Positions 54,964 to 63,146 of a stretch of DNA of 64,000 nt are shown in pieces; position 1 is the first letter of the stretch; each line of letters starts with the position of its first letter. The position numbers were made by a program, and so were the translations under genes. The notes beneath the pieces were generated by a model that was given only the letters and a program-made list of their open reading frames with translations, made no database searches and was not told the DNA's origin. Source of the stretch: Shewanella sp. 10N.286.48.A6 (GTDB taxonomy: Bacteria > Pseudomonadota > Gammaproteobacteria > Enterobacterales > Shewanellaceae); contig NZ_MCVI01000045.1 of the NCBI RefSeq assembly GCF_002873135.1, positions 32,351 through 96,350 of the forward strand, given 5' to 3'.

Positions 54964-56196
54964 ATGTCTTTTTCTTCGTTATCGCTGCAAGCTGAGTTAG
55001 TTGAGCATTTAGCCCGTTTAGGTTACGAGCAACCTACACCGATCCAGCAACAAGCAATTCCAGTGGTGCTTGCCGGAAAAGACGTATTAGCTGGGGCGCA
55101 AACGGGTACGGGTAAAACCGCAGCCTTTGCATTGCCGATAATACAAAAACTCGTTAATACATCGCCTTGTGAGCATCAAGAACGCACTCGCGCGTTAATA
55201 TTGGTGCCAACACGTGAGTTGGCCCAACAAGTAAACCAAAGCATTCAAACCTATGCCGAGCACACTCAAATTAGCTCGCTAATGGTGTATGGCGGCGTGA
55301 GTATTAAAGCGCAGGCTGATGCCATTAAAGCGGGGGCAGATATTATTGTTGCTACGCCGGGCAGGTTATTAGATCACTTACGTAATCGAGTGATGACATT
55401 ATCAAACATCAGCCAGTTGGTATTTGATGAAGCCGACCGCATGTTAGACATGGGCTTTAGAGATGAAATTATCGAGGTATTAAAGCGCCTGCCAAAAGAG
55501 CGCCAAACCTTATTGTTTTCAGCAACGTTAGATGAGCGAATTTTTAAGTTCAGTAAGCGACTGCTGCAATCGCCTCAAGTGATTGAAACCAGCGAGCGCA
55601 ATACGACAGCGGCCAAAATTGTTGAGCGGGTGTATAACCTTGATGCGAATAAAAAAATGCCCGCATTGTGTCACTTGATTAACAAAGAAAGTTGGCAACA
55701 AGCGTTAATCTTTAGCCGCACCAAGCAAGGGGCGGATAAAGCAGCTGCGCAAATGAAACAAGCGGGGGTTAATGCTGTGGCATTTCATGCAGATCTTTCG
55801 CAAACAATGCGTGAGAGCGTGTTAGCGCAGTTTAAATCGGGTGACATTAAAGCGCTGGTGGCCACCGATGTTGCTGCCAGAGGGCTAGATATTAATGAGC
55901 TAAACTATGTGGTGAACATTGAGCTGCCGTTTCAAAACGAAGACTACATTCACCGCATTGGTCGTACAGGCCGCGCTGGCAAAGCAGGCCAAGCCATTAC
56001 TTTGTTAAGTGTTGATGATGAGCCGCAATTAATAAAACTGGAAGCCTTTTTAGATAGACGTTTACCACAGCAATGGCAGCAAGGGTTTGAGCCCGATTTA
56101 ACCCAAGTTGCCCCCGTGACCCGTAAAACGAAAAAGGGATCCCTTAAGCAACAAGCCCGCCAAAAAGCCTTAGCGCAGTCTAAAAAAGGCCGTTAA
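54964..56196 (+). CDS. DEAD-box ATP-dependent RNA helicase, RhlE-like
   Basis: 410 residues. Q motif YEQPTPIQQQAIP, Walker A AQTGTGKT, DEAD (VFDEADRML), SAT (LFSATL), and HRIGRTGR are present. The start at ATG 54964 has AGGAG five bases upstream; an in-frame start nine codons earlier does not. The opening SFSSLSLQAELVEHLARLGYE is close to RhlE (SFDSLGL...). A C-terminal basic tail (KTKKGSLKQQARQKALAQSKKGR) is typical of RNA-helper helicases, but short for RhlE. It could act in ribosome assembly or mRNA decay. RhlE is my best call; SrmB-like is an alternative. Confidence 0.9.
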   Translation: MSFSSLSLQAELVEHLARLGYEQPTPIQQQAIPVVLAGKDVLAGAQTGTGKTAAFALPIIQKLVNTSPCEHQERTRALILVPTRELAQQVNQSIQTYAEHTQISSLMVYGGVSIKAQADAIKAGADIIVATPGRLLDHLRNRVMTLSNISQLVFDEADRMLDMGFRDEIIEVLKRLPKERQTLLFSATLDERIFKFSKRLLQSPQVIETSERNTTAAKIVERVYNLDANKKMPALCHLINKESWQQALIFSRTKQGADKAAAQMKQAGVNAVAFHADLSQTMRESVLAQFKSGDIKALVATDVAARGLDINELNYVVNIELPFQNEDYIHRIGRTGRAGKAGQAITLLSVDDEPQLIKLEAFLDRRLPQQWQQGFEPDLTQVAPVTRKTKKGSLKQQARQKALAQSKKGR

Positions 56197-56243
56197 GCTG
56201 ACTTACAGCAGTTGCTAATATCACTAACTGAATAGGAAAGGCT

Positions 56244-56627
56244 ATGTTTAAAGGTATTCATCATGTGGCGATCATTTGTGAAGATTATCCGCGCTCAAAA
56301 CACTTCTACACTGAAGTTTTAGGCTTTAAGGTGTTGGCAGAAAACTACCGTGAAGATCGCCAATCTTACAAGCTTGATTTACAGCTGGCAGATGGCAGTC
56401 AGATTGAGCTGTTTTCTATTCCAAACTCGCCTATACGCCCCAGTTATCCTGAGGCTCAAGGACTGCGTCATTTAGCCTTTAAGGTCACCGATATTGATGC
56501 GGTCGTGGCGCATTTAACCTCACACAATGTCGATGTCGAGCCTATTCGAATCGATGAATACACTGGCAAGAAGTTCACTTTCTTTAGCGATCCTGATGAT
56601 TTACCGCTAGAGATTTATCAAGGCTAG
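56244..56627 (+). CDS. VOC family protein (YaeR/GloA2-like)
   Basis: 127 residues, a single vicinal-oxygen-chelate fold. The sequence HHVAIICEDYPRSKHFYTEVLGF, then DGSQIELFSIPNSP, GLRHLAFKVTDIDAVVAHL and KKFTFFSDPDDLPLEIYQ follows E. coli YaeR throughout, with the metal ligands His (residue 6 or 7), Glu (IELFS), His (LRHLAF) and Glu (LPLEIYQ) in place. Glyoxalase-type activity is plausible but unproven. AGGAAAGG stands just before the ATG. It lies 47 bp after the helicase on the same strand. Confidence 0.87.
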   Translation: MFKGIHHVAIICEDYPRSKHFYTEVLGFKVLAENYREDRQSYKLDLQLADGSQIELFSIPNSPIRPSYPEAQGLRHLAFKVTDIDAVVAHLTSHNVDVEPIRIDEYTGKKFTFFSDPDDLPLEIYQG

Positions 56628-56755
56628 TTGCCAACCTAAGTATTTTATTAACTGTAATATTAGTGATAGCTGAAGCTTTTAATTCTAATTTAAGCATGGT
56701 TCAGTAGGCTCTGCTGTCCTCAAAAGTGCGCCTCATTTGGAGAAAACCATTCATT

Positions 56756-57589
56756 ATGCAAGCAACAGGTATGCTCTCAGTACTAAAAAAAATTGACCAA
56801 AGCAAAACCTTCCAGGGATTTGTTATTTTTGTGATTATTGTGTCGGCATTATCTATTGGTGCTCACACCTATCATTTGCCTACTTGGCTTGAAAACAGCT
56901 TATATGTGTTGGATATTGCCATTACAGTGTTCTTTTTGTTTGAGCTCATTATTCGCTACATGGCCAGTGATGGTATTAAGTCCTTCTTCTCCAAGGGCTG
57001 GAATATCTTCGACACCATTATTGTGATTGGCAGTTTAGTACCATTGGGTGGCTCCACCATATTACTGGCGCGACTATTACGTATTTTCAGGGTGTTACGA
57101 CTGGTGTCTATGGTGCCAGAGCTGAGAATGTTGATTAATGCGCTGCTTAAAGCCATTCCACGCATGGGTTATATTGCATTATTAATGTTTGTAATCTTCT
57201 ATATTTATGGCGCGATTGGTAGCATGTTTTTTGCCCATGTGAATGACTTTTTATGGGGCGATGTGTCTATTGCGATGCTGACATTGTTCCGTATTTCTAC
57301 GTTCGAGTCATGGACCTCGATCATGTACGAAACCATGGCAGTGTATCCACTAAGTTGGCTGTATTACTTGACGTTTATTTTCTTAACGACTTTTGTGTTT
57401 TTAAACATGATGGTGGGCGCAGTGCTAGATGTGATGGGGGAAGAAACTAAAATAATGCGTGAAGAGCAAGAGGTCAACGATGATAAAAACGTTGAGTCAA
57501 AAACAGCGGCAACCACGGAAGATATTCAGCAGCTGCACGATAAGATAGATAAGTTAACCGCGCTGCTGCAAGCTAAAACGAATACTTAA
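56756..57589 (+). CDS. Bacterial voltage-gated sodium channel (NaChBac type)
   Basis: About 277 residues with six membrane helices. The S4 sensor LLARLLRIFRVLRLVSMV has four arginines at every third position. The selectivity filter is TFESWTS, where NaChBac has TLESWAS: the Glu that gives sodium selectivity is kept. A C-terminal coiled coil (DIQQLHDKIDKLTALLQ) should hold the tetramer, as known for this family. ATG 56756 is the best start, though no good ribosome-binding site exists; GTG 56726 is in frame and adds 10 residues. The gene follows the VOC gene by 128 bp and has its own terminator. In marine bacteria such channels are linked to motility, pH and chemotaxis. Confidence 0.9.
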   Translation: MQATGMLSVLKKIDQSKTFQGFVIFVIIVSALSIGAHTYHLPTWLENSLYVLDIAITVFFLFELIIRYMASDGIKSFFSKGWNIFDTIIVIGSLVPLGGSTILLARLLRIFRVLRLVSMVPELRMLINALLKAIPRMGYIALLMFVIFYIYGAIGSMFFAHVNDFLWGDVSIAMLTLFRISTFESWTSIMYETMAVYPLSWLYYLTFIFLTTFVFLNMMVGAVLDVMGEETKIMREEQEVNDDKNVESKTAATTEDIQQLHDKIDKLTALLQAKTNT

Positions 57590-57638
57590 AACTACAACCA
57601 AGGCTTAAGCAGTAATCTAAGCTTATGGATAGCCCCTT

Positions 57639-57671
57639 AAAACAGGCAAGCATTTATGCTTGCCTGTTTTG
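57639..57671 (+). terminator. Terminator after the sodium-channel gene
   Basis: AAAACAGGCAAGCA, loop, TGCTTGCCTGTTTT: 14-bp stem with T-run. It stands 50 bp after the stop. Confidence 0.9.
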
Positions 57672-57748
57672 TTAGCAGCGATAACTGACATTAACCCCCT
57701 ATTTGCATTAGAATAGCCCCCTGATTATTTTTTAAGTAGAGCAACGGC

Positions 57749-59137
57749 ATGCACGTACATATTCTTGGAATTTGTGGCACTTTTATGGGCGGTTTAGCGT
57801 TATTAGCCCGCGGTATGGGACACAAAGTCACCGGTAGTGATGCCAATGTGTATCCACCTATGAGCACCCAGCTAGAACAGCAAGGTATTGAGCTTATTCA
57901 AGGCTTCGACCCCGTACAGCTGGGTAAAGAAGGTGAAAATCAGCCAGATTTAGTGGTCATTGGTAATGCTATGAGCCGTGGTAATCCTTGTGTTGAAGCA
58001 GTATTAAACCGTGGCATTAAATACACCTCAGGGCCGCAGTTTTTATCAGAATATATCTTGCCAGAACGCTGGGTACTGGCGGTATCAGGCACCCATGGTA
58101 AAACCTCAACCTCCAGTATGTTGGCGTGGGTATTAGAATATTGCGGCTATGAGCCGGGCTTTTTAATTGGTGGCGTACCGCAAAACTTTGGCGTGTCAGC
58201 CCGTTTAGGTAACTCGCCTTTTTTTGTGGTTGAGGCCGATGAATATGACAGTGCCTTTTTCGATAAACGCTCAAAGTTTGTGCATTACCGCCCGCGTACT
58301 TTAGTGGTTAATAATCTTGAGTTTGATCATGCCGACATATTTGCCGATCTGGCTGCTATTCAGCGCCAATTTAATCATGTTATCCGCACGGTTCCCAGTG
58401 AAGGTAAAGTCATTTGGCCTGCTGAAGTAGAGGCGGTAAAACAAGTGATTGAATTAGGTTGTTGGAGCGAGCAAGAGCATTTTTATGCCACTGAGCATAG
58501 CGCCACAGGCTGGTATGGTAAAACCATTGCTGCAGACGGTCATGAGTTTGAAGTGAAGTTTAATGGCGAGTCCCAAGGCATATTAAACTGGGGCTTAATC
58601 GGTCAGCACAATATTGAAAATGCCATAATGGCCATCGCAGCAGCAAGGCATGTTGGCGTAGCGCCAAGTCATGCTATTGAAGCCTTGAGCCAATTTGCGC
58701 CGCCAAAACGTCGTTTAGAGCTATTAGATACCGTTAATGGCATTGCGGTTTATGATGACTTTGCGCATCATCCAACGGCCATTGAAACGACTTTACAAGG
58801 CCTGCGCGCCAAAGTGGGCGAGGGCGATTTAGCTACAGGTAAATTAATCGTGGTGCTCGAGCCGCGCTCAAACACCATGAAAAGCGGCGTACATAAAGAC
58901 ACTTTAGCAGCATCTATGGCCTTAGCGGATTGCGCCTTTTTGTATCAAGCGGACAATGTCGGCTGGGATTTAAAAGCCAATATGGCTAGCGCCAGTATTC
59001 CTGTTGCCGTGTTTACGGATATCGACGCCATTATTGCTCAAGTTAAAGCTCAAGCACAAAGTGGTGATACCGTGGTGATTATGAGTAATGGCGGCTTTCA
59101 TGGTATCCATCAACAATTGATAAATGCCCTAAAATAA
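57749..59137 (+). CDS. mpl: UDP-N-acetylmuramate--tripeptide ligase (murein peptide recycling)
   Basis: 462 residues (E. coli Mpl 457). It attaches the recycled L-Ala-D-Glu-meso-Dap tripeptide to UDP-MurNAc in the cytoplasm. The N-terminal HILGICGTFMGGLALLARGMGHKVTGSD binds the UDP part, the ATP loop is SGTHGKTSTSSMLAW near residue 112, the central EADEYDSAFFDKRSKF and NNLEFDHADIF motifs are Mur-ligase-like, and PPKRRLELL...YDDFAHHPTAI is typical of the family. ATG 57749 follows a weak GAGC site. Single gene after a strong terminator. Confidence 0.96.
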   Translation: MHVHILGICGTFMGGLALLARGMGHKVTGSDANVYPPMSTQLEQQGIELIQGFDPVQLGKEGENQPDLVVIGNAMSRGNPCVEAVLNRGIKYTSGPQFLSEYILPERWVLAVSGTHGKTSTSSMLAWVLEYCGYEPGFLIGGVPQNFGVSARLGNSPFFVVEADEYDSAFFDKRSKFVHYRPRTLVVNNLEFDHADIFADLAAIQRQFNHVIRTVPSEGKVIWPAEVEAVKQVIELGCWSEQEHFYATEHSATGWYGKTIAADGHEFEVKFNGESQGILNWGLIGQHNIENAIMAIAAARHVGVAPSHAIEALSQFAPPKRRLELLDTVNGIAVYDDFAHHPTAIETTLQGLRAKVGEGDLATGKLIVVLEPRSNTMKSGVHKDTLAASMALADCAFLYQADNVGWDLKANMASASIPVAVFTDIDAIIAQVKAQAQSGDTVVIMSNGGFHGIHQQLINALK

Positions 59138-59225
59138 CCTTTTAGATAAGGTTAGATTAGGTTAATAGTCATCAATAAGTCGGTTTTGGCCGTATAAGCG
59201 GTAAAGCTTGATTAAAAGAGAACAT

Positions 59226-59897
59226 ATGAGTAATTCGAACCACCCGTACGCAAAAAAAGAAAAGGCCATTAGTCTCGCGTGGACTGGCGCTTCTGGTGCG
59301 CCCTATGGTTTAAAGTTACTGCAGTGCTTACTGACCGCCGATTACCAAGTGTTTTTGATGATCTCAAGTGCTGCCAGAGTGGTGCTTGCCACTGAAGAAG
59401 GTTTGCAACTGAGCGCAAACTCAGAAAAAGCCTGTCAGCAGTTATTAGCCCATTTTAAGATGGATAAAAATGCTGCTGGTGAGCTGGTGGTTTTGGGTAA
59501 AGATGAATGGTTTTCGCCACCGGCATCTGGCAGTGCGGCGCCAAAGCAAATGGTGGTTTGCCCCTGCTCAACAGGCACTTTAGCGGCGATTGCCACCGGA
59601 ATGAGTAATAATTTGTTAGAAAGAGCGGCAGATGTAGTAATAAAAGAGCGCGGTCAATTAATCCTTGTTCCTCGGGAAACTCCTTTTAGTGCCATACACT
59701 TAGAGCATATGTTAAGCCTGACTCGCAACGGCGCGACCATCATGCCAGCGGCACCAGGCTTTTATCATTATCCCAAATCGATAGAAGATCTGGTAAACTT
59801 CATGGTTTCCCGAATTCTAGATCATTTGGGCATAGAGCACGGGCTGACAAATCGTTGGGGATATGCCAACGACAAGTCCGAAAAAATCGACAATTGA
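59226..59897 (+). CDS. ubiX: Flavin prenyltransferase UbiX
   Basis: 223 residues. Attaches dimethylallyl to FMN to make the cofactor for the UbiD decarboxylase of ubiquinone synthesis. Motifs: [68 protein letters not shown] and [25 protein letters not shown] start at ATG 59226; an upstream TTG at 59208 is possible. The N-terminal 20 residues are longer than in E. coli UbiX. It lies 88 bp after mpl and just before hpt (stop to start 7 bp), in the same direction. Confidence 0.93.
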   Translation: MSNSNHPYAKKEKAISLAWTGASGAPYGLKLLQCLLTADYQVFLMISSAARVVLATEEGLQLSANSEKACQQLLAHFKMDKNAAGELVVLGKDEWFSPPASGSAAPKQMVVCPCSTGTLAAIATGMSNNLLERAADVVIKERGQLILVPRETPFSAIHLEHMLSLTRNGATIMPAAPGFYHYPKSIEDLVNFMVSRILDHLGIEHGLTNRWGYANDKSEKIDN

Positions 59898-59904
59898 GAG
59901 TAAT

Positions 59905-60435
59905 ATGAAACACACAACAGAAGTGATGATTTCTGCAGAAGAAATCAGCGAAAAACTGGATATATTAGCTGAAAGGATTAATACCCATTACGCAGACAGC
60001 GAACGTTTGCTAATGGTCGGCTTATTGAAAGGGTCTGTGGTTTTTATGGCTGACTTATGTCGCCGTATCAAAGGCCATGTTGAAATCGACTTCATGTCAG
60101 TTTCAAGTTATGGCAATGCAATGACAAGCACACGTGACGTGAAGATCCTTAAAGATGTATCATCTGAGATTGCCGGACGTGACGTATTGATTGTTGAAGA
60201 TTTAATTGATTCAGGTAATACCTTAAATAAAGTACGTGAGATGTTATTACTGCGCGAGCCTAAAAGCTTAGCATTATGTACATTACTCGATAAGCCTGAG
60301 CGTCGTGAAGTTAATGTACCAGTCGACTTTATTGGTTTTACCATTCCTGATGAGTTCATCGTCGGCTATGGTATTGACTACGCAGAGCAATATCGTAACT
60401 TACCTTACATTGCTAAAGTTGTACCATTAGATTAA
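59905..60435 (+). CDS. hpt: Hypoxanthine phosphoribosyltransferase
   Basis: 176 residues. It salvages hypoxanthine to IMP using PRPP. The PRPP motif [14 protein letters not shown] lies near residue 100, with [13 protein letters not shown] for the flexible loop and [22 protein letters not shown] at the end. The start ATG 59905 with AGAG four bases upstream is better than the in-frame start at 59863, which overlaps the ubiX end. ubiX and hpt are close enough to share a transcript. A terminator follows. In E. coli hpt also precedes yadG with can between; no can gene is present here. Confidence 0.96.
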   Translation: MKHTTEVMISAEEISEKLDILAERINTHYADSERLLMVGLLKGSVVFMADLCRRIKGHVEIDFMSVSSYGNAMTSTRDVKILKDVSSEIAGRDVLIVEDLIDSGNTLNKVREMLLLREPKSLALCTLLDKPERREVNVPVDFIGFTIPDEFIVGYGIDYAEQYRNLPYIAKVVPLD

Positions 60436-60453
60436 TCCAATCTGTGGTCGACC

Positions 60454-60480
60454 AACTCCCGCTATAGGCGGGAGTTTTGT
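60454..60480 (+). terminator. Terminator of hpt
   Basis: AACTCCCGC, loop TATAG, GCGGGAGTT followed by TTGTTTTG. It lies 18 bp after the stop. Confidence 0.85.
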
Positions 60481-60597
60481 TTTGGGCGTCAGAAAATTTT
60501 GCGTGTTAATCATTTACATTAGGTCATTAAGATCATGTAATTAAGACAGTGTAATTAACAGCACGTCATTCGCAATTCATGAACCAGAGGTATCACA

Positions 60598-61533
60598 ATG
60601 AGCAACCCCACCAAAGCGTTGGTGATCGAAAACCTGCAAAAAACCTATAAGAGCGGTGTTCAAGCGGTTAAAGGCCTTAGCTTAACCGTAGAGCAGGGCG
60701 ATTTTTTTGCGCTATTAGGCCCCAATGGTGCGGGTAAATCGACGACTATTGGCGTGATTAGCTCATTAGTGCAAAAGACATCAGGCAGCGTTAAAGTGTT
60801 CGATTATGATATCGACAACAACTTAGAGCGCGCCAAAATGTGCATTGGTTTAGTGCCGCAAGAATTTAACTTCAATCAGTTTGAAACCGTGCTGCAAATT
60901 GTAGTTAACCAAGCCGGTTACTATGGCGTGACCCGCGCAGTGGCATTGCAGCGTGCACAAAAGTATTTAAGCCAGTTAGATTTATGGGAAAAGCGTGATA
61001 GCCAAGCACGAGCGTTATCAGGCGGCATGAAGCGCCGTTTAATGATTGCTCGTGCGTTAATGCATGAGCCACAATTGTTGATCCTTGATGAACCAACAGC
61101 AGGGGTAGATATTGAGCTTCGCCGCTCGATGTGGGAGTTCTTAAAGCAAATTAACGCCCAAGGCGTGACCATTATTTTGACCACCCATTACCTTGAAGAG
61201 GCTGAAATGCTGTGCCGCAATATCGGCATTATCGATAAAGGCTTATTGGTTGAATGCACCAGCATGAAAAGCCTACTCAGTAAACTGGATGTGGAAACCT
61301 TCATTTTAGATTTACGCCGCGATATTGAAGCTGCGCCAAGCCTAAATAATATGAGTTGCCGTTTGGTCGATGGTCATACGCTGGAAGTAGATTTGGCAAA
61401 AGCCAACAATCTCAATGATTTGTTCGGCCAATTAAGCCAGTTAAATATTGAAGTGCTATCAATGCGTAACAAGGCGAATCGCCTTGAAGAGCTATTTGTC
61501 GAGTTAGTTAAAAAAACTAAGGACTCAAAATAA
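60598..61533 (+). CDS. yadG: ABC transporter ATP-binding protein YadG
   Basis: 311 residues. Walker A GPNGAGKST, signature ALSGGMKRRL, Walker B LLILDEPTAG, and the switch H in TTHYLEEAE are present. The sequence follows E. coli YadG closely, including FNFNQFETVLQIVVNQAGYYGV. The pair with the membrane protein next to it makes an ABC-2 type exporter of unknown substrate. ATG 60598 follows GAGGTATCACA. Its stop codon overlaps the start of yadH by one base, so translation is coupled. Confidence 0.95.
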   Translation: MSNPTKALVIENLQKTYKSGVQAVKGLSLTVEQGDFFALLGPNGAGKSTTIGVISSLVQKTSGSVKVFDYDIDNNLERAKMCIGLVPQEFNFNQFETVLQIVVNQAGYYGVTRAVALQRAQKYLSQLDLWEKRDSQARALSGGMKRRLMIARALMHEPQLLILDEPTAGVDIELRRSMWEFLKQINAQGVTIILTTHYLEEAEMLCRNIGIIDKGLLVECTSMKSLLSKLDVETFILDLRRDIEAAPSLNNMSCRLVDGHTLEVDLAKANNLNDLFGQLSQLNIEVLSMRNKANRLEELFVELVKKTKDSK

Positions 61534-62303
61534 TGAACAAGCTTTATTGGATTGCCTTTAAAAGTATTTTAATTAAAGAAACCAATCGTTTTACCCGTAT
61601 TTGGGTACAAACCTTAGTGCCGCCAGCCATTACCATGACCTTGTACTTTTTGATTTTTGGTAACTTAATTGGCAACCGTATTGGTGAAATGGGCGGCGTA
61701 TCGTACATGGAGTTTATCGCACCAGGTTTAATCATGATGTCGGTTATCACCAACTCCTATTCTAATGTGGCCTCGTCCTTTTTTAGTGCCAAAATGCACG
61801 GCAGTATTGAAGAGTTAATGGTGGCACCTGTGCCGCATTATGTGATGATTGCCGGTTTTGTTGGCGGCGGCGTCGCCCGTGGGTTAAGTGTCGGCTTGAT
61901 TGTGACCTTGGTGGCAATGTTCTTTGTTAACCTCAGCCTACATCATGTTGGCTTAGTGATTATGACGGTGTTTTTAACCTCGGTGTTATTTGCGTTAGGC
62001 GGGTTAATTAACGCGGTATTTGCTAAAAGTTTTGATGACATTAGCATTATCCCCACTTTCATTTTAACGCCACTGACTTATCTTGGTGGGGTGTTTTACT
62101 CGCTATCATTACTACCTGATTTTTGGCAAGGCGTGTCAGCGCTAAACCCTGTGGTATATATGATAAACGTGTTCCGCTACGGCTTTTTAGGCTTTGCTGA
62201 TATCAGTGTGCCGTTATCAATTGCCATTATGGTAGGCTTTTGTGCCTCGCTATGGTTTGTAGCATACTACCTTATTTCACGTGGCATCGGCCTACGTAGC
62301 TAG
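61533..62303 (+). CDS. yadH: ABC-2 type transporter permease YadH
   Basis: 256 residues, as in E. coli YadH, with six membrane helices. Conserved stretches: RIWVQTLVPPAITMTLYFLIFGNLIG, FIAPGLIMMSVITNSYSNVASSFF and the ABC-2 signature PTFILTPLTYLGGVFYSLSLLPDFWQGVSALNPVVYMI. It forms the membrane part of an exporter with YadG, with which it overlaps by one base (TAATG). The substrate is not known. A strong terminator follows 50 bp later. Confidence 0.95.
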   Translation: MNKLYWIAFKSILIKETNRFTRIWVQTLVPPAITMTLYFLIFGNLIGNRIGEMGGVSYMEFIAPGLIMMSVITNSYSNVASSFFSAKMHGSIEELMVAPVPHYVMIAGFVGGGVARGLSVGLIVTLVAMFFVNLSLHHVGLVIMTVFLTSVLFALGGLINAVFAKSFDDISIIPTFILTPLTYLGGVFYSLSLLPDFWQGVSALNPVVYMINVFRYGFLGFADISVPLSIAIMVGFCASLWFVAYYLISRGIGLRS

Positions 62304-62355
62304 GTTTAGTTAGCTGTTAAGCTAGCTTGGTTACATGTAGCTGAGCAAGATTGTT

Positions 62356-62383
62356 GAAAGGACTCTAATGAGTCCTTTTTTTG
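62356..62383 (+). terminator. Terminator of yadGH
   Basis: AAAGGACTC, loop TAAT, GAGTCCTTT followed by five or more T. Confidence 0.9.
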
Positions 62384-63146
62384 TTATTTGGCTGTCGCTT
62401 TAACTAAATCGCGACATAACTATGCTGCAATGGTAATTACTGAGAAAAACTTAATTCTTAGCTGTTAATGGAGGAATATCAGCTGATCATTTGCCATTTT
62501 AATCCTTTTCGCTTCCATTCTTAAACTTCTCTCATTCACTTAAGGCTTTACGATTGAGTCATTATTGTTTGGCATTAGCAGACTATTGTCGGGGTTAGTA
62601 TTGGTTGAAGTGTAATAGTTAAATTCAGCTTTGAGCTATTTATTGTTGAAGCGCTACACATCAATATTAATAATTCGTCATATGAATAGTTTTAAAAATA
62701 CTAATAAAGGGGCTTAGCCTTTTTATATTATTCTTGGATATTACTTTTAATTTGAGTTGATATTAAATCTACTTATAGCTTCATTTAATCTAGTAACGTT
62801 ATTTATTTAGCCGCTATTTGGGCAACCCCCTCGAATACTCTTCCTCTGTCAACCTGTCAACCTGTCAACTTGGCATGTTGATTTGTTGTTTTATTGATCC
62901 AGATCAAAAAAGTGTGTTTTTTATACACAAACTCAAAACTATAGACTACCGTTAATTATATAGGCTAGTTTAAATCTAAAGGCATAGTTATGTTGAGTTT
63001 TAACATAGGTGTGAATAAAAACTAGGGTTTGATTGGCCTTCCGAAATGATTCAAAAAATTTATTAAATGAACAAGAGAGCTGCCCAGTTCTCTTGGGGAT
63101 TCCGTGCTTTTAAATTCAATTAATTATTTTATAAATAGGCCTTTTT
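62384..63146. other. Long leader region upstream of the adhesin gene
   Basis: About 760 bp without a gene. It holds an 8-bp unit repeated three times (TGTCAACC, TGTCAACC, TGTCAACT, 62847-62870), a perfect FNR-type palindrome (62894-62907), and a 7-bp stem CAAGAGA/TCTCTTG at 63072-63095 near the start codon. The length and structure suggest a complex promoter or a regulated leader. Confidence 0.6.
62894..62907 (+). promoter_or_regulatory. FNR/EtrA-type binding site upstream of the adhesin
   Basis: TTGATCCAGATCAA is a perfect TTGAT-N4-ATCAA palindrome, the consensus of FNR and its Shewanella counterpart EtrA. It stands about 240 bp before the adhesin start. The spacing to the promoter is not known. 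Confidence 0.7.

Noticed and set aside
62847..62870. Three 8-bp direct repeats as a CRISPR-like array
   Set aside because: The repeats are too short and adjacent without spacers. No CRISPR array or cas gene was seen in the window.
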